The notes under the pieces: generated by a model
The model's input: the letters and a program-made list of their open reading frames with translations, nothing else
Databases searched by the model: none
Told to the model about the DNA's origin: nothing
Position numbers and translations under genes: made by a program
Part shown: positions 1 to 7,980 of the stretch, piece after piece
Position numbering within the stretch: the first letter of the stretch is position 1
Layout: every line of letters starts with the position of its first letter
Source of the DNA: Saccoglossus kowalevskii
Lineage: Eukaryota; Hemichordata; Enteropneusta; Harrimaniidae
Direction of reading: 5' to 3'
DNA length: 12,034 bases
Assembly: GCF_000003605.2 (NCBI RefSeq)
Contig: NW_003108582.1
Span: 114,862 to 126,895 of the forward strand

Positions 1-360
1 TGGAGTCCTGTGGCGCTGTCCAACTTAGTCTGGCTCATACCATCTTTATGTGTAAGAATGGCATAGGGTACTTATAGGGCACACATCTCTGGTTTGGTAA
101 ATGGTGTCCAGTAGGACTGTGGCACTGTCCCACTTGCTAGGGTCACACCATCTCTGGTTGGAAGAATGGTGTCCAGTAGGACTGTGGCGCTGTCCCACTT
201 GCCTGGTTCACACCATCTCTGGTTTGGTAAATGGTGTCCAGTTGGACTGTGGCACTGTCCCACTTGTCTGGGTCACACCATCTCTAGTTGGAAGAATGGT
301 GTCCAGTTGGACTGTGGCGCTGCCCCACTTGTCTGGGTCACACCATCTCTGGTTTGGAGA

Positions 361-611
361 ATGATGTCCAGTAGAACTGTTGCGCTGTTCCACTTGCCTG
401 GTTCACACCATCTCTGGTTGGGAGAAAAATGTTCATTGGAATTGTTGCGCTGTTCCACTTGTCTGGTTCACACCATCTCTAGTTGGAAGAATGGTGTCAG
501 TAGGACTGTTGCGCTGTTCCACTTGTCTGGTTCAGACCATCTCTGGTTGGGAGACAAATGTTCATTAGGACTCTTGCGCTGTTCCACTTGTCTGGTTCAC
601 AACATCTCTGG
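361..611. repeat. Segment duplicated inside the 65-bp array, copy 1 (partner 1970-2220)
   Basis: These nearly four units align without gaps to 1970-2220 (offset 1609), with roughly ten mismatches. They share rare variants: a TTCATTGGAATTG linker, a one-base deletion giving GGTGTCAGTA, and TTCAGACCAT in place of TTCACACCAT. Shared private variants in the same order indicate duplication of a multi-unit block, not independent mutation. Seen directly by alignment. Confidence 0.88.
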
Positions 612-1200
612 TTGGAAGAATGGTGTCCAGTTGGACTGTGGCGCTGCCCCACTTGTCTGGATCACATCATCTCTAGTTGGAGGAATGGTGTCCAGTAGGA
701 CTGTGGCGCTGCCCCACTTGTCTGGGTCACACCATCTCTAGTTGGGAGAATGGTGTTCAGTGGGACTGTTGCGCTGTTCTACTTGTCTGGTTCACATCAT
801 CTCTGGTTGGGAGAATGATGTCCAGTAGGACTGTGTTGCTGTCCCACTTGTCTGGTTCACACCATCTCTGGTTTGGAGAATAATGTCCAGTAGTACTATG
901 GCGCTGTCCCACTTGTCTGGTTCACACTATCTCCGGTTGGGAGAATGATGTCAAGTAGGACTGTGGCGCTGTCCCACTTGTATGGTTCACACTATCTCTG
1001 GTTGGGAGATTGATGTCCAATAGTACTGTTGCGCTGTTCCACTTATCTGGTTCACACTATCTCTGGTTTGGAGAATAATGTCCAGTAGGACTGTTGCGCT
1101 GTTTTACTTGTCTGGTTCACACCATCTCTGGTTGGAAGAAAAATGTTCATTAGGACTGTTGCGCTGTTCTACTTGTCTGGTTCACACCATCTCTGGTTGG

Positions 1201-1575
1201 GAGAATGATTTCCAGTAGGACTGTTGCACTGTTTCACTTATTTGGTTCACACTATATCTGGTTTGGAGAATAATGTCCAGTAGGACTGTTGCGCTGTTCC
1301 ACTTGTCTGGTTCACACCATATCTGGTTGGAAGAAAAATGTTAATCAGGACTATTGCACTGTTCTACTTGTCTGGTTCACACCATCTCTGATTGGGGGAA
1401 CGATTTCCAGTAGGACTGTTGCGCTGTTCCACTTGTCTGGTTCACACCATCTCTGGTTGGTAGAATGATTTCCAGTAGGACTGTTGCGCTGTTCCACTTG
1501 TCTGGTTCACACCATCTCTGATTGGGAGAATGTGTTCCAGTAAGACTGTGTCGCTGTCCCACTTGTCTGGTTTAC
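1201..1575. repeat. Second block duplication inside the 65-bp array, copy 1 (partner about 1641-1955)
   Basis: The rare ACTTATTTGGTTCACACTAT unit, the CACCATATCTGG unit and the AATCAGGACT or CATCAGGACT linker follow each other here and again from 1641 (offset 440). Further on, GTTGGTAGAATGATTTCC and the TGTCGCTGTCCC unit pair at offset 375. The 65-bp change of offset marks one extra unit in this copy, near 1390-1455. Confidence 0.8.
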
Positions 1576-1640
1576 ACCATCTCTGTTTAGTAGGACTGTT
1601 GCGCTGTTCTACTTGTCTGGTTCACACCATCTCTGGTTGG

Positions 1641-1955
1641 GAGAATGATTTCCAGTAGGACTGTTGCACTGTTCCACTTATTTGGTTCACACTATATCTG
1701 GTTTGGAGAATAATGTCCAGTAGGACTGTTGCGCTGTTCCACTTGTCTGATTCACACCATATCTGGTTGGAAGAAAAATGTTCATCAGGACTGTTGCACT
1801 GTTCTACTTGTCTGGTTCACACCATCTCTGGTTGGTAGAATGATTTCCAGTAGGACTGTTGCGCTGTTCCACTTGTCTGGTTCACACCATCTCTGATTGG
1901 GAGAATGATTTCCAGTAGGACTGTGTCGCTGTCCCACTTGTCTGGTTTACAACAT
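1641..1955. repeat. Second block duplication inside the 65-bp array, copy 2 (partner 1201-1575)
   Basis: Same unit order as 1201-1575, one unit shorter. It directly follows a damaged unit (CTCTGTTTAGTAGG near 1582) that has lost about 15 bp. The damage may mark the joint of the duplication; that is inference from position only. Confidence 0.78.
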
Positions 1956-1969
1956 CTCTGGTTTGGAGA

Positions 1970-2220
1970 ATGATGTCCAGTAGAATTGTTGCGCTGTTCC
2001 ACTTGCCTGGTTCACACCATCTCTGGTTGGGAGAAAAATGTTCATTGGAATTGTTGCGCTCTTCCACCTGTCTGGTTCACACCATCTCTAGTTGGAAGAA
2101 TGGTGTCAGTATGACTGTTGCCCTGTTCTACTTGTCTGGTTCAGACCATCTCAGGTTGGGAGAAAAATGTTCATTAGGACTGTTGCGCTGTTCCACTTGT
2201 CTGGTTCACAGTATCTCTGG
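1970..2220. repeat. Segment duplicated inside the 65-bp array, copy 2 (partner 361-611)
   Basis: Ungapped partner of 361-611. A second anchor pair lies further along in the same order: 871-980 matches 2415-2524 with a single mismatch (CCC against CGC) at offset 1544. The two offsets differ by exactly 65, so one unit was gained or lost between the anchors after a block of at least about 0.6 kb was copied. Confidence 0.88.
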
Positions 2221-2555
2221 TTTGGAGAATAATGTCGAGTAGGACTATGGCGCTGTTCTACTTGTCTGGTTCACACCATCTCTAGTTAGAAGAAAAATGT
2301 TCATTAGGACTGTTGCGCTGTTCCACTTGTCTGGTTCACACCATCTCTGGTTTGGAGAATGACATCTAGTAATACTGTTGCGCTGTTCCACTTGTCTGGT
2401 TTACACCATCTCTGGTTTGGAGAATAATGTCCAGTAGTACTATGGCGCTGTCGCACTTGTCTGGTTCACACTATCTCCGGTTGGGAGAATGATGTCAAGT
2501 AGGACTGTGGCGCTGTCCCACTTGCCTGGTTCACACCATCTCTAGTTGGAGGAAT

Positions 2556-2872
2556 GATGTTAAGTAGAACTGTTGTGCTGTTCCACTTGTCTGGTTCACA
2601 CCATCTCTGGTTGGAAGAAAAATGTTCTTTAGCACTGTTGCGCTGTTCCACTTGTCTGGTTCACACCATCTCTGGTTGGGAGAATGATGTTAAGTAGAAC
2701 TGTTGCGCTGTCCCTCTTGTCTGGTTCACACCATCTCTGGTTGGGAGAATGATGTTAAGTAGAACTGTTGCGCTGTTCCACTTGTCTGGTTCACACCATC
2801 TCTGGTTGGAAGAAAAATGTTCTTTAGCACTGTTGCGCTGTTCCACTTGTCTGGTTCACACCATCTCTGGTT
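2556..2872. repeat. 195-bp (three-unit) higher-order repeat in the 65-bp array
   Basis: Bases 2577-2677 are identical, 101 of 101 by eye, to 2772-2872. Both blocks hold the rare AATGTTCTTTAGCACTG linker, and both are preceded by GATGTTAAGTAGAAC. An offset of 195 is three units, so this is a recent three-unit tandem duplication near the right end of the array. Confidence 0.88.
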
Positions 2873-3154
2873 AGGAAGAAAATGTTTATTAGGATATGCG
2901 TTGTTCCACTTGTCTGGTTCACACCATCTCTGGTTGGGAGAATGACATCTAGTAGGACTGTTGCGCTGTTCCACTTGTCTGGTTCACACCATCTCTGGTT
3001 TGGAGAATGATGTCCAGTAGAACTGTTGCGCTGTTCCACTTGTCTGGTTCACACCTTTTCTGGTTTGGAGAATGACATCTAGTAAGACTGTGGCACTCTC
3101 CCACTTGCCTGGTTCACACTATTGCTGGTTTAGTTCTTTGCCTGTTGATCTGCG

Positions 3155-3184
3155 TAATAAATAAATAACAAACAAATAAACAAC
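3155..3184. repeat. TAAA/CAAA low-complexity tract at the array boundary
   Basis: About 30 bases made only of T, A and C, in units TAAA, TAAC, CAAA and CAAC, lie about 20 bp after the last recognisable 65-bp unit. Such tetranucleotide tracts often form the 3' tail of non-LTR retroelements and SINEs. No element body is recognised upstream, so it is annotated only as simple sequence. Confidence 0.7.
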
Positions 3185-3223
3185 ATATCATATTTATACG
3201 ACGGTCAAATAGGTACTTTGAAC

Positions 3224-3242
3224 GTATATATAGTATATATAC
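3224..3242. repeat. AT-rich palindrome, 9-bp arms around one G
   Basis: GTATATATA, one central G, then TATATATAC: the arms are perfect complements. Alternating TA is easily melted and common in AT-rich DNA, so function is not implied. Confidence 0.7.
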
Positions 3243-4003
3243 ACAAAGAAGAATTTTATACGACGAAAAACAACTGTCAGCAAGCAAGCAAGCTGCTTTC
3301 TGATCGGTACTCTCTAAACACCTTTTTTGCGAACGCAGAAGTTTATCAAATACAAGTATTCGATATTAAAAGTTTCTTGGTTCATGATCATGTTTCTATC
3401 AATCGCAAGAGGGCGACCTTTTAGTTCAACCCTTAAAAACTGGTGCTTATCTCTGTCGATCATTGCTCGTGGGCTGGGCACGTTATTTAAATATACTCGT
3501 GGTCTTTGCGAAGCATATCGTTGAACGCTTAATTATAAACTCTATAAGTTAAATGAAAAGAAATATACATCCATATATTTACTATTGGGAGGTGTTACTG
3601 CCTACAGGCGTGTTTCGTTGTCTAGCTTGTCATTGGTGGAGGCGGATCATATTTCGATCATGCCTTATCGAACTTAATCACACCGCTCATGTAAAATCGT
3701 GATGACGTTCGCACTGTGGTTTCATTGATTCGCCCTTTGCCTCGGGCATACACAAGAGCTGTCGCGTCACGTGTTATTATACGTTTCCATAAATTACCTC
3801 GAAATTCTATAAGGGTTAACCGCAGATAATCTGGCCTAAATAACGAGACGCAAATAAAAATACAGTGCGCAGAACAAAAAGTAAACCACACTCCACTCTA
3901 TCAAATTTGCCAGAGCCGAGTTATTAAGCTGTGATTACTTTCTGCAAACGGTGACACCTGTGGTCGGAAATCAGTCTTTAATAATGCGTCTAGATAAGAG
4001 GCG

Positions 4004-4028
4004 GTCGATATGCATCATGTATATCGTC
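4004..4028. repeat. 25-bp near-palindrome
   Basis: The twelve-base arms at 4004-4015 and 4017-4028 match at 10 of 12 positions around a single C. One of the two mismatches would be a G:U pair in RNA. It could form a short hairpin or bind a dimeric protein; nothing nearby decides between these. Confidence 0.55.
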
Positions 4029-4574
4029 AAATAACTAAATCGATTGTTCTCCGTTATAATTATTTCACAACCGCACACACAGCCGAACGTAAATGGTCGG
4101 AGCCCATGGTGGTTGGTCGCGGTCCCACGCCGTGTACAGTCGCAATAAACACTACAACTTTTACATATATTTTTAATAGCAATTCCATTGTTCTCAAGGC
4201 CGCTGTCTCATTGTTACGTGCACTGTTGCTTCTAATTTGGAAGCTGGCCAAGATATTAGAACATTTCTAAATTATTATCTCACATTTTATCAATAATTAA
4301 CTGATAGTTGTGATGTGACTAGATACTATGCACTGGATTAAATCTAAATTTGACTCGTGTGGAAAATCGATAAAAGATTTTACTAAAATCTGTGTACCAT
4401 CCTCAGCAATTTCATCATTTTTAGGGCGTTCAATGGTTTAGAAGAATGGTTCGCACCTTCTAGAGATTTGCTTTGTACCGTACATAGTGATGTCGGTGAT
4501 AAACTGTAGAAGTATTAACGTACTCGGTGATGTCGTCATTGGATAAACTGTGAAAGTATTAATGCACTCAGTGA

Positions 4575-4582
4575 TGACGTCA
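4575..4582. promoter_or_regulatory. CRE palindrome TGACGTCA, site 1
   Basis: Perfect match to the CREB/ATF consensus, inside the third copy of the ~42-bp repeat. The match is certain; activity is not shown, and no gene start is recognised downstream. Confidence 0.35.
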
Positions 4583-4613
4583 TATAAACTAAAGACATTA
4601 ATGCGTTCAATCG

Positions 4614-4621
4614 TGACGTCA
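4614..4621. promoter_or_regulatory. CRE palindrome TGACGTCA, site 2
   Basis: Second perfect CREB/ATF consensus, 39 bp from the first and in the fourth repeat copy. It is followed by ATTGG, the reverse of a CCAAT box, at 4621-4625. CRE plus inverted CCAAT is a known promoter pairing in animals, but here it may be an accident of the repeat. Confidence 0.35.
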
Positions 4622-4735
4622 TTGGATATAGGGTAAAATCATTATTGTTCACTAGTATTTATATTAATTATTTTGATATTTCTAATTATAGTACAGTGAA
4701 AAATGGGCTAATGTAATTGTACAACATGTTCACGT

Positions 4736-4778
4736 AGTTTTAATTTAGTTTATCAGCGAATCAGCTGAAATTAAAACT
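4736..4778. repeat. Inverted repeat, perfect 11-bp arms with a 21-nt loop
   Basis: AGTTTTAATTT at 4736-4746 is the exact reverse complement of AAATTAAAACT at 4768-4778. The loop holds a near-direct repeat (ATCAGCG, ATCAGCT) and the palindrome CAGCTG. AT-rich arms of this length occur by chance at moderate frequency. There is no T-run to suggest a terminator and no clear target-site duplication. Confidence 0.65.
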
Positions 4779-4943
4779 CGGTGAATAAATAATATGCTGA
4801 CAGTACACCGGCTACTTTTATTTCAATCTTCATTAGTTTCTGGCCAAATTTGATTTTTTGAACTACTGAGCATGTTACTGCGCATATATGTAATTTCATA
4901 TGAAAGTGTCACATTGTTTATTGGAACACTATTATCTAAATAT

Positions 4944-4967
4944 TGAATCTGAATCTGAATCTGAATC
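4944..4967. repeat. (TGAATC)4 microsatellite
   Basis: Four exact hexamer copies with no interruption. Pure repeats of this kind are prone to length variation. It lies in unique DNA, not in a supported gene. Confidence 0.95.
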
Positions 4968-5001
4968 GAAAGACCGCAATTATTGTCGAACTTTTTTATT
5001 T

Positions 5002-5019
5002 TTGTTGTTGTTGTTGTTG
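5002..5019. repeat. (TTG)6 microsatellite
   Basis: Six exact TTG triplets directly follow a T-rich stretch (4992-5003). Short and uninterrupted; no coding context. Confidence 0.95.
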
Positions 5020-6407
5020 TGTAAATCCGAAAATTTATACAAACGTTAGTTAACATTTTATAGTAACACACTGCTCTGTAAGCAACGTCCGGTTCAATGA
5101 GTATCTGTATATGCTCCCTTGGGGGTTAGGATAGTCTGAAACTCTTGGAATCATTCCAGGTGACACCGGAATTAAAATCGTTCTAAACCATATTGTAAAG
5201 CCGCCGGAAATCTCAGTGAGTGTTTGACAAACGGGTTCCGGTTAAGACTTAGTTTTAAAATCAATTACAGGTTCTATAAATACCACTAAATACACATATT
5301 TTACAACAATTTCAACCCAATTCAATTTATTGAGATTTCACATTTTACCTAGGTTGGATTGCTGAAATGAACGAGTACTACCATACTAATTGTCCTGGCA
5401 TATCGGGAGGTTGAATACTTGGGTGAAACACAGTGGTCATGCCAATGGTAAATCAGCAAGGACAAAGTTGTAGCATTCCCACCTTGAATTATCACGGATC
5501 CAGAACTAAACATCGACTGGCCAGCTAGCCAGTTCCGAATTTCTCACTTCAAAAATGTAAGCTACATATTCTGATTCAGTAAGACCGTAGTCCTTAAAAA
5601 GAGAAGGTCCATGGTGAAATCACATCAGTAATACCACAAACCACTACAAAAAATATAAATTTAGCTTCATTGTGGTACATGCACCCAAGCTTGATTAACC
5701 GCGCTCGCCGGCTCCTTATCAGTAAACTAAAAAAACAGTAATTTGATCTACTATCGGACATTTTTTATATAGTTTCAAATTATTATCACGTTAATTTCTT
5801 TGACGTAGTAGTGTGAAGTCTGTTTCATTAACAATATAGTCGATAGACTGCGAACAATGCTAAATATACAATTAAATTAGGTTTTATTATTTACAAATAA
5901 TACGTGCGATTATGGCCGTCCTATCTTCAATTTGGGCGCATGTGGTCTATCCTTCATTTGTCCCGAAAGGTCGACGAGATAATACCACAACCAAATCCGA
6001 TTATAAAGTTAACATTGAACAAAACACGGGATTTTATTTTTAATGGGAAATCTACGGATGATGATCGAATGAAACGCCAACACACATGTGTCACCTGCAA
6101 CGTCGTTACAGCGTGTGTTTTTTTCAGGGCTATCGTTGAGGTACAAACATGTAAATGCGCCACCGTGACCGCCTTACAGTGTATAATTATAGTTGGTTAT
6201 AACCGCGAGGCGTATTTACTTTGATTCGCAGTGTGCATGGCAAGAAATACTCGCCAAAAATTGTGATGGAATATTATAAAATTGATAAAACTAAAGTTTG
6301 ACAATACCAGTGATGTAAGAAATCGGGCTAGAATATCACTAAGGTGATGAAATCGACCCCAGCGTGTAAACAGAACACGGGTGGGCGTGGATGTGTATTG
6401 TGTCAAA

Positions 6408-6457
6408 CCATGGATGTACTAAGATGTACTTCTAAGCACTTCTTAGTACATCTATGG
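6408..6457. repeat. 50-bp hairpin-forming inverted repeat
   Basis: Two 24-base arms (6408-6431 and 6434-6457) face each other across a 2-base gap (CT) and match at 21 of 24 positions. They include a perfect 12-base block, GATGTACTAAGA against TCTTAGTACATC. In RNA one mismatch becomes a G:U pair. The left arm also holds a direct GATGTACT repeat, spaced 10 bp. A run of A follows (6459-6468). It could be a miniature fold-back element, a small-RNA hairpin or the scar of an inverted duplication. No duplicated target site is evident at its ends (CAAA on the left, TAAA on the right). Confidence 0.85.
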
Positions 6458-6633
6458 TAAAAAAAAAACTATATCGGAAATTGTATATAGTACTGTTACA
6501 GTGTGCCTATATTTATATTGACAACTCCGCAAAGATCACGACGGTCTTGCGCATTACCTCCAACTGAAAAAGTCGCGCATCCTGGCACTCTCGGAGAGGG
6601 CTTATAAATTTGCTATCAATGTTAATGTTTTAA

Positions 6634-6655
6634 CCCCTCCCTCTCAATCCCACCC
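6634..6655 (-). other. G-quadruplex-type motif on the minus strand
   Basis: On the plus strand the C-runs are CCCC (6634-6637), CCC (6639-6641), CCC (6649-6651) and CCC (6653-6655). Read on minus this gives four G-runs with loops of 1, 7 and 1 bases, which fits the usual rule of four runs of at least three G with loops of 1 to 7. It starts 25 bp after the TATA-like TATAAAT at 6603. The two one-base loops favour stability; folding itself is inferred. Confidence 0.7.
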
Positions 6656-7797
6656 ATTAAAGTTCAATAACAGGTAACCATGGAAACAGTTAACACATGG
6701 TAAAAAAGACCCACACACATTTGAAGAGTAAAGCATCTTGAAAAAAATCTACAAAATTAACCGAGGGAAAGTATTCATACTATCCCCGCTTCCAGATTTG
6801 TGTGGTCAACCCCTTAGGTAAGCACATCGGAAAGTCCATGGACTCGAGCTATCATTTTAAATACAAACACACCACCTCGTGTTTCACACCAGGGACGTTT
6901 TATTATTTAAAACAAACCTCACACGTATACTGAAAAGTAACAATGTTTTTGTGTGTGTGCAAATTTAAATATACTTACAATAGTTCATAAATCTGAGAGG
7001 TTTTTTCCCCGAAAATGTAAAAAAAAAAATGTATATCAAATAACCGGTAACATACACGATGTACTGTGAACTCATTCATTAATCACTGAGTTTAAATTCC
7101 GCTATTTTCACCGATAAGTGAAATCCGGCATACTGTCTTCGTGCATACTTTGAGGTATCCTCGTAATAACATTATTTTTTCCCTCCAAGTATACACTATT
7201 GGGAATGCCGAAATCCAAAATGTTTAGAACAGAATCAGCGAACTTCTTTGTGTGGAATCCGGTCAAAGTTTGGTGGCAGCCATGTTTGTTTTTATTATCA
7301 GAGGACACTTACGCGCGTAATCGTTCCATATTTGGAATACACATTTCCTTATATGGTAGGATGAAATACTCCGTAAAATACCGCAAAATTACCGCACGCT
7401 CTAACTTATGGCGTTACGGTGACAGATGTATAATAATAACATTTCAGTACGGTGCATTGGATCGTACTATTTTATCTATTCGTATTTTTGTTATCGGGAC
7501 ATATCTCCTGGGCCATTGTTACTGATTTAACGCTGTGGTGAGTACAAATTTAGTTCCAACAAATGTATTTCAAATAGTCAATACAATACACCTTTTCTGT
7601 AAATAGTGCCCTCAGGCGACAACGCGCTCCTATGACGTAAATGGGCCACACGAAAGCCGTTCGTTTTTATCTGAAGTCGTCATCAATGAATATTTGTTTG
7701 AGAGAGAGACTTTACGGAATTCTTGGTGACGAATTACTTCGCAACTGAACACGGTTGTCAATTTGAACGACATTACTTACACCCAAGTACGTCATTT

Positions 7798-7805
7798 TGA
7801 CGTCA
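7798..7805. promoter_or_regulatory. CRE palindrome TGACGTCA, site 3
   Basis: Third perfect CREB/ATF consensus in the window and the only one outside the ~42-bp repeat. An ACGTCA half-site lies just upstream (about 7789-7794). No gene start is recognised nearby, so use as a regulatory site is unproven. Confidence 0.3.
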
Positions 7806-7980
7806 CAGAAGCGCTCTGTCACTAGAGTATTCAAAGAATGGTGTATTTTCCGTAATGTGGTCGTGATCTGTTTTTATTAAGTCGACCAGTATGCAATTGT
7901 CTTATTTTCGACACATCATCTATGCATTTAAAGAATGATATAGCGTTACATCTTGTCTCTTTGGACGTAGAATATACATA

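Larger units (their letters stand above)
1..3132. repeat. 65-bp tandem repeat array, about 48 copies, open at the left edge
   Basis: The period is 65 bp and the best-conserved core reads CCACTTGTCTGGTTCACACC, followed by a variable part (GAGAATGATGTCC, GAAGAATGGTGTCC or GAAAAATGTTCATT types). The array is already running at base 1, where the first copies are degenerate and one unit is shortened around 60-90. It decays near 3120-3132, where the last unit changes from the ACCATCTCTGG pattern to unrelated sequence. A few units carry indels: about 15 bp is missing near 1585, and one base is missing in the GGTGTCAGTA units near 493 and 2106. It is not coding. 65 is not a multiple of 3, so any reading frame passes through all three phases in 195 bp. 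On the minus strand one phase always ends at the TGA inside GGTGTGAAC, which is why frames there end after the residues EMV. This is a minisatellite or satellite; its family is not recognised. Confidence 0.97.
3133..4486. other. AT-rich unique DNA with no supported gene
   Basis: This stretch begins at the edge of the 65-bp array and ends at the CRE-bearing repeat. Open frames are short and unrecognised: 3218-3424 and 3327-3524 on plus, 3658-3891 on minus, and an overlapping pair at 4010-4270 plus and 4060-4251 minus. None shows a domain, a signal peptide, a repeat or a strong reason to choose its start. Overlapping open frames on both strands are typical of chance. The only structures seen are the A-rich tract at 3155-3184, an AT palindrome at 3224-3242, CATGATCATG at 3383-3392, and a near-palindrome at 4004-4028. 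Confidence 0.6.
4487..4628. repeat. Four-copy ~42-bp tandem repeat carrying CRE-type sites
   Basis: The landmark GTGATGTC or GTGA(TGA)CGTCA starts at 4487, 4527, 4571 and 4613, giving spacings of 40, 44 and 42. Between landmarks the copies share TAAACT, then GTATTAA or ACATTAA, then a G-(T/C)-ACTC or GTTCA segment. Copies 3 and 4 contain the perfect 8-bp palindrome TGACGTCA (4575-4582 and 4614-4621), and copy 2 has TGTCGTCA (4531-4538). TGACGTCA is the known target of CREB/ATF bZIP dimers in animals. Whether these sites are used is inference. The period resembles that of the right-hand array but the sequence does not. Confidence 0.8.
4629..6407. other. AT-rich unique DNA with no supported gene
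   Basis: Stops are dense in all frames. The frames that stay open are 4823-5071 minus (its IQIQIQ and TTTTT runs are simply the two microsatellites translated), 5904-6224 plus (106 codons), and 5954-6163 and 6197-6406 minus. The 106-codon frame has no recognisable domain, no membrane segment that stands out and no composition bias. A minus frame overlaps it, so chance is the simpler reading. Other contents are the stem-loop at 4736-4778 and the microsatellites at 4944 and 5002. The 5100-5900 stretch shows nothing I can name. Confidence 0.6.
6458..7980. other. AT-rich unique DNA with no supported gene
   Basis: Open frames at 7199-7525 plus (108 codons) and 7108-7308 minus overlap each other and match nothing I recognise. 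A TATA-like TATAAAT lies at 6603-6609 just after a C+G-richer segment (6530-6600). The C-rich cluster at 6634-6655 follows. The part from about 7610 to 7810 has several CRE-like half-sites (TGACGTAA near 7634 and a full TGACGTCA at 7798) and a short GA run (7699-7709). None of this is tied to a recognisable transcript. Confidence 0.55.

Noticed and set aside
166-741. 191-codon plus-strand open frame with repeating peptide
   Set aside because: It lies wholly inside the 65-bp array and reads the same unit in three phases in turn. It is broken in later copies by TAG and TAA in the variable linker. Lack of stops in one part of the array explains it.
1-3132. CRISPR array
   Set aside because: The repeats are directly tandem with no unique spacers, and the surrounding DNA is eukaryotic in character.
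4736-4778. Stem-loop as a transcription terminator or a transposon end
   Set aside because: The arms are AT-rich with no T-run after them, and there is no target-site duplication or element body.
5698-5716. GC-rich CGCGCTCGCCGGCTCC as a promoter core
   Set aside because: Only about 18 bases long, isolated in AT-rich DNA, with no matching motif or open frame nearby.
5904-6224. 106-codon plus frame, possible gene
   Set aside because: No recognisable domain, overlapped by an open minus frame (5954-6163), and of a length chance can give in 7.5 kb read in six frames.
7199-7525. 108-codon plus frame, possible gene
   Set aside because: Unrecognised, overlapped by a minus frame (7108-7308), and without supporting signals.
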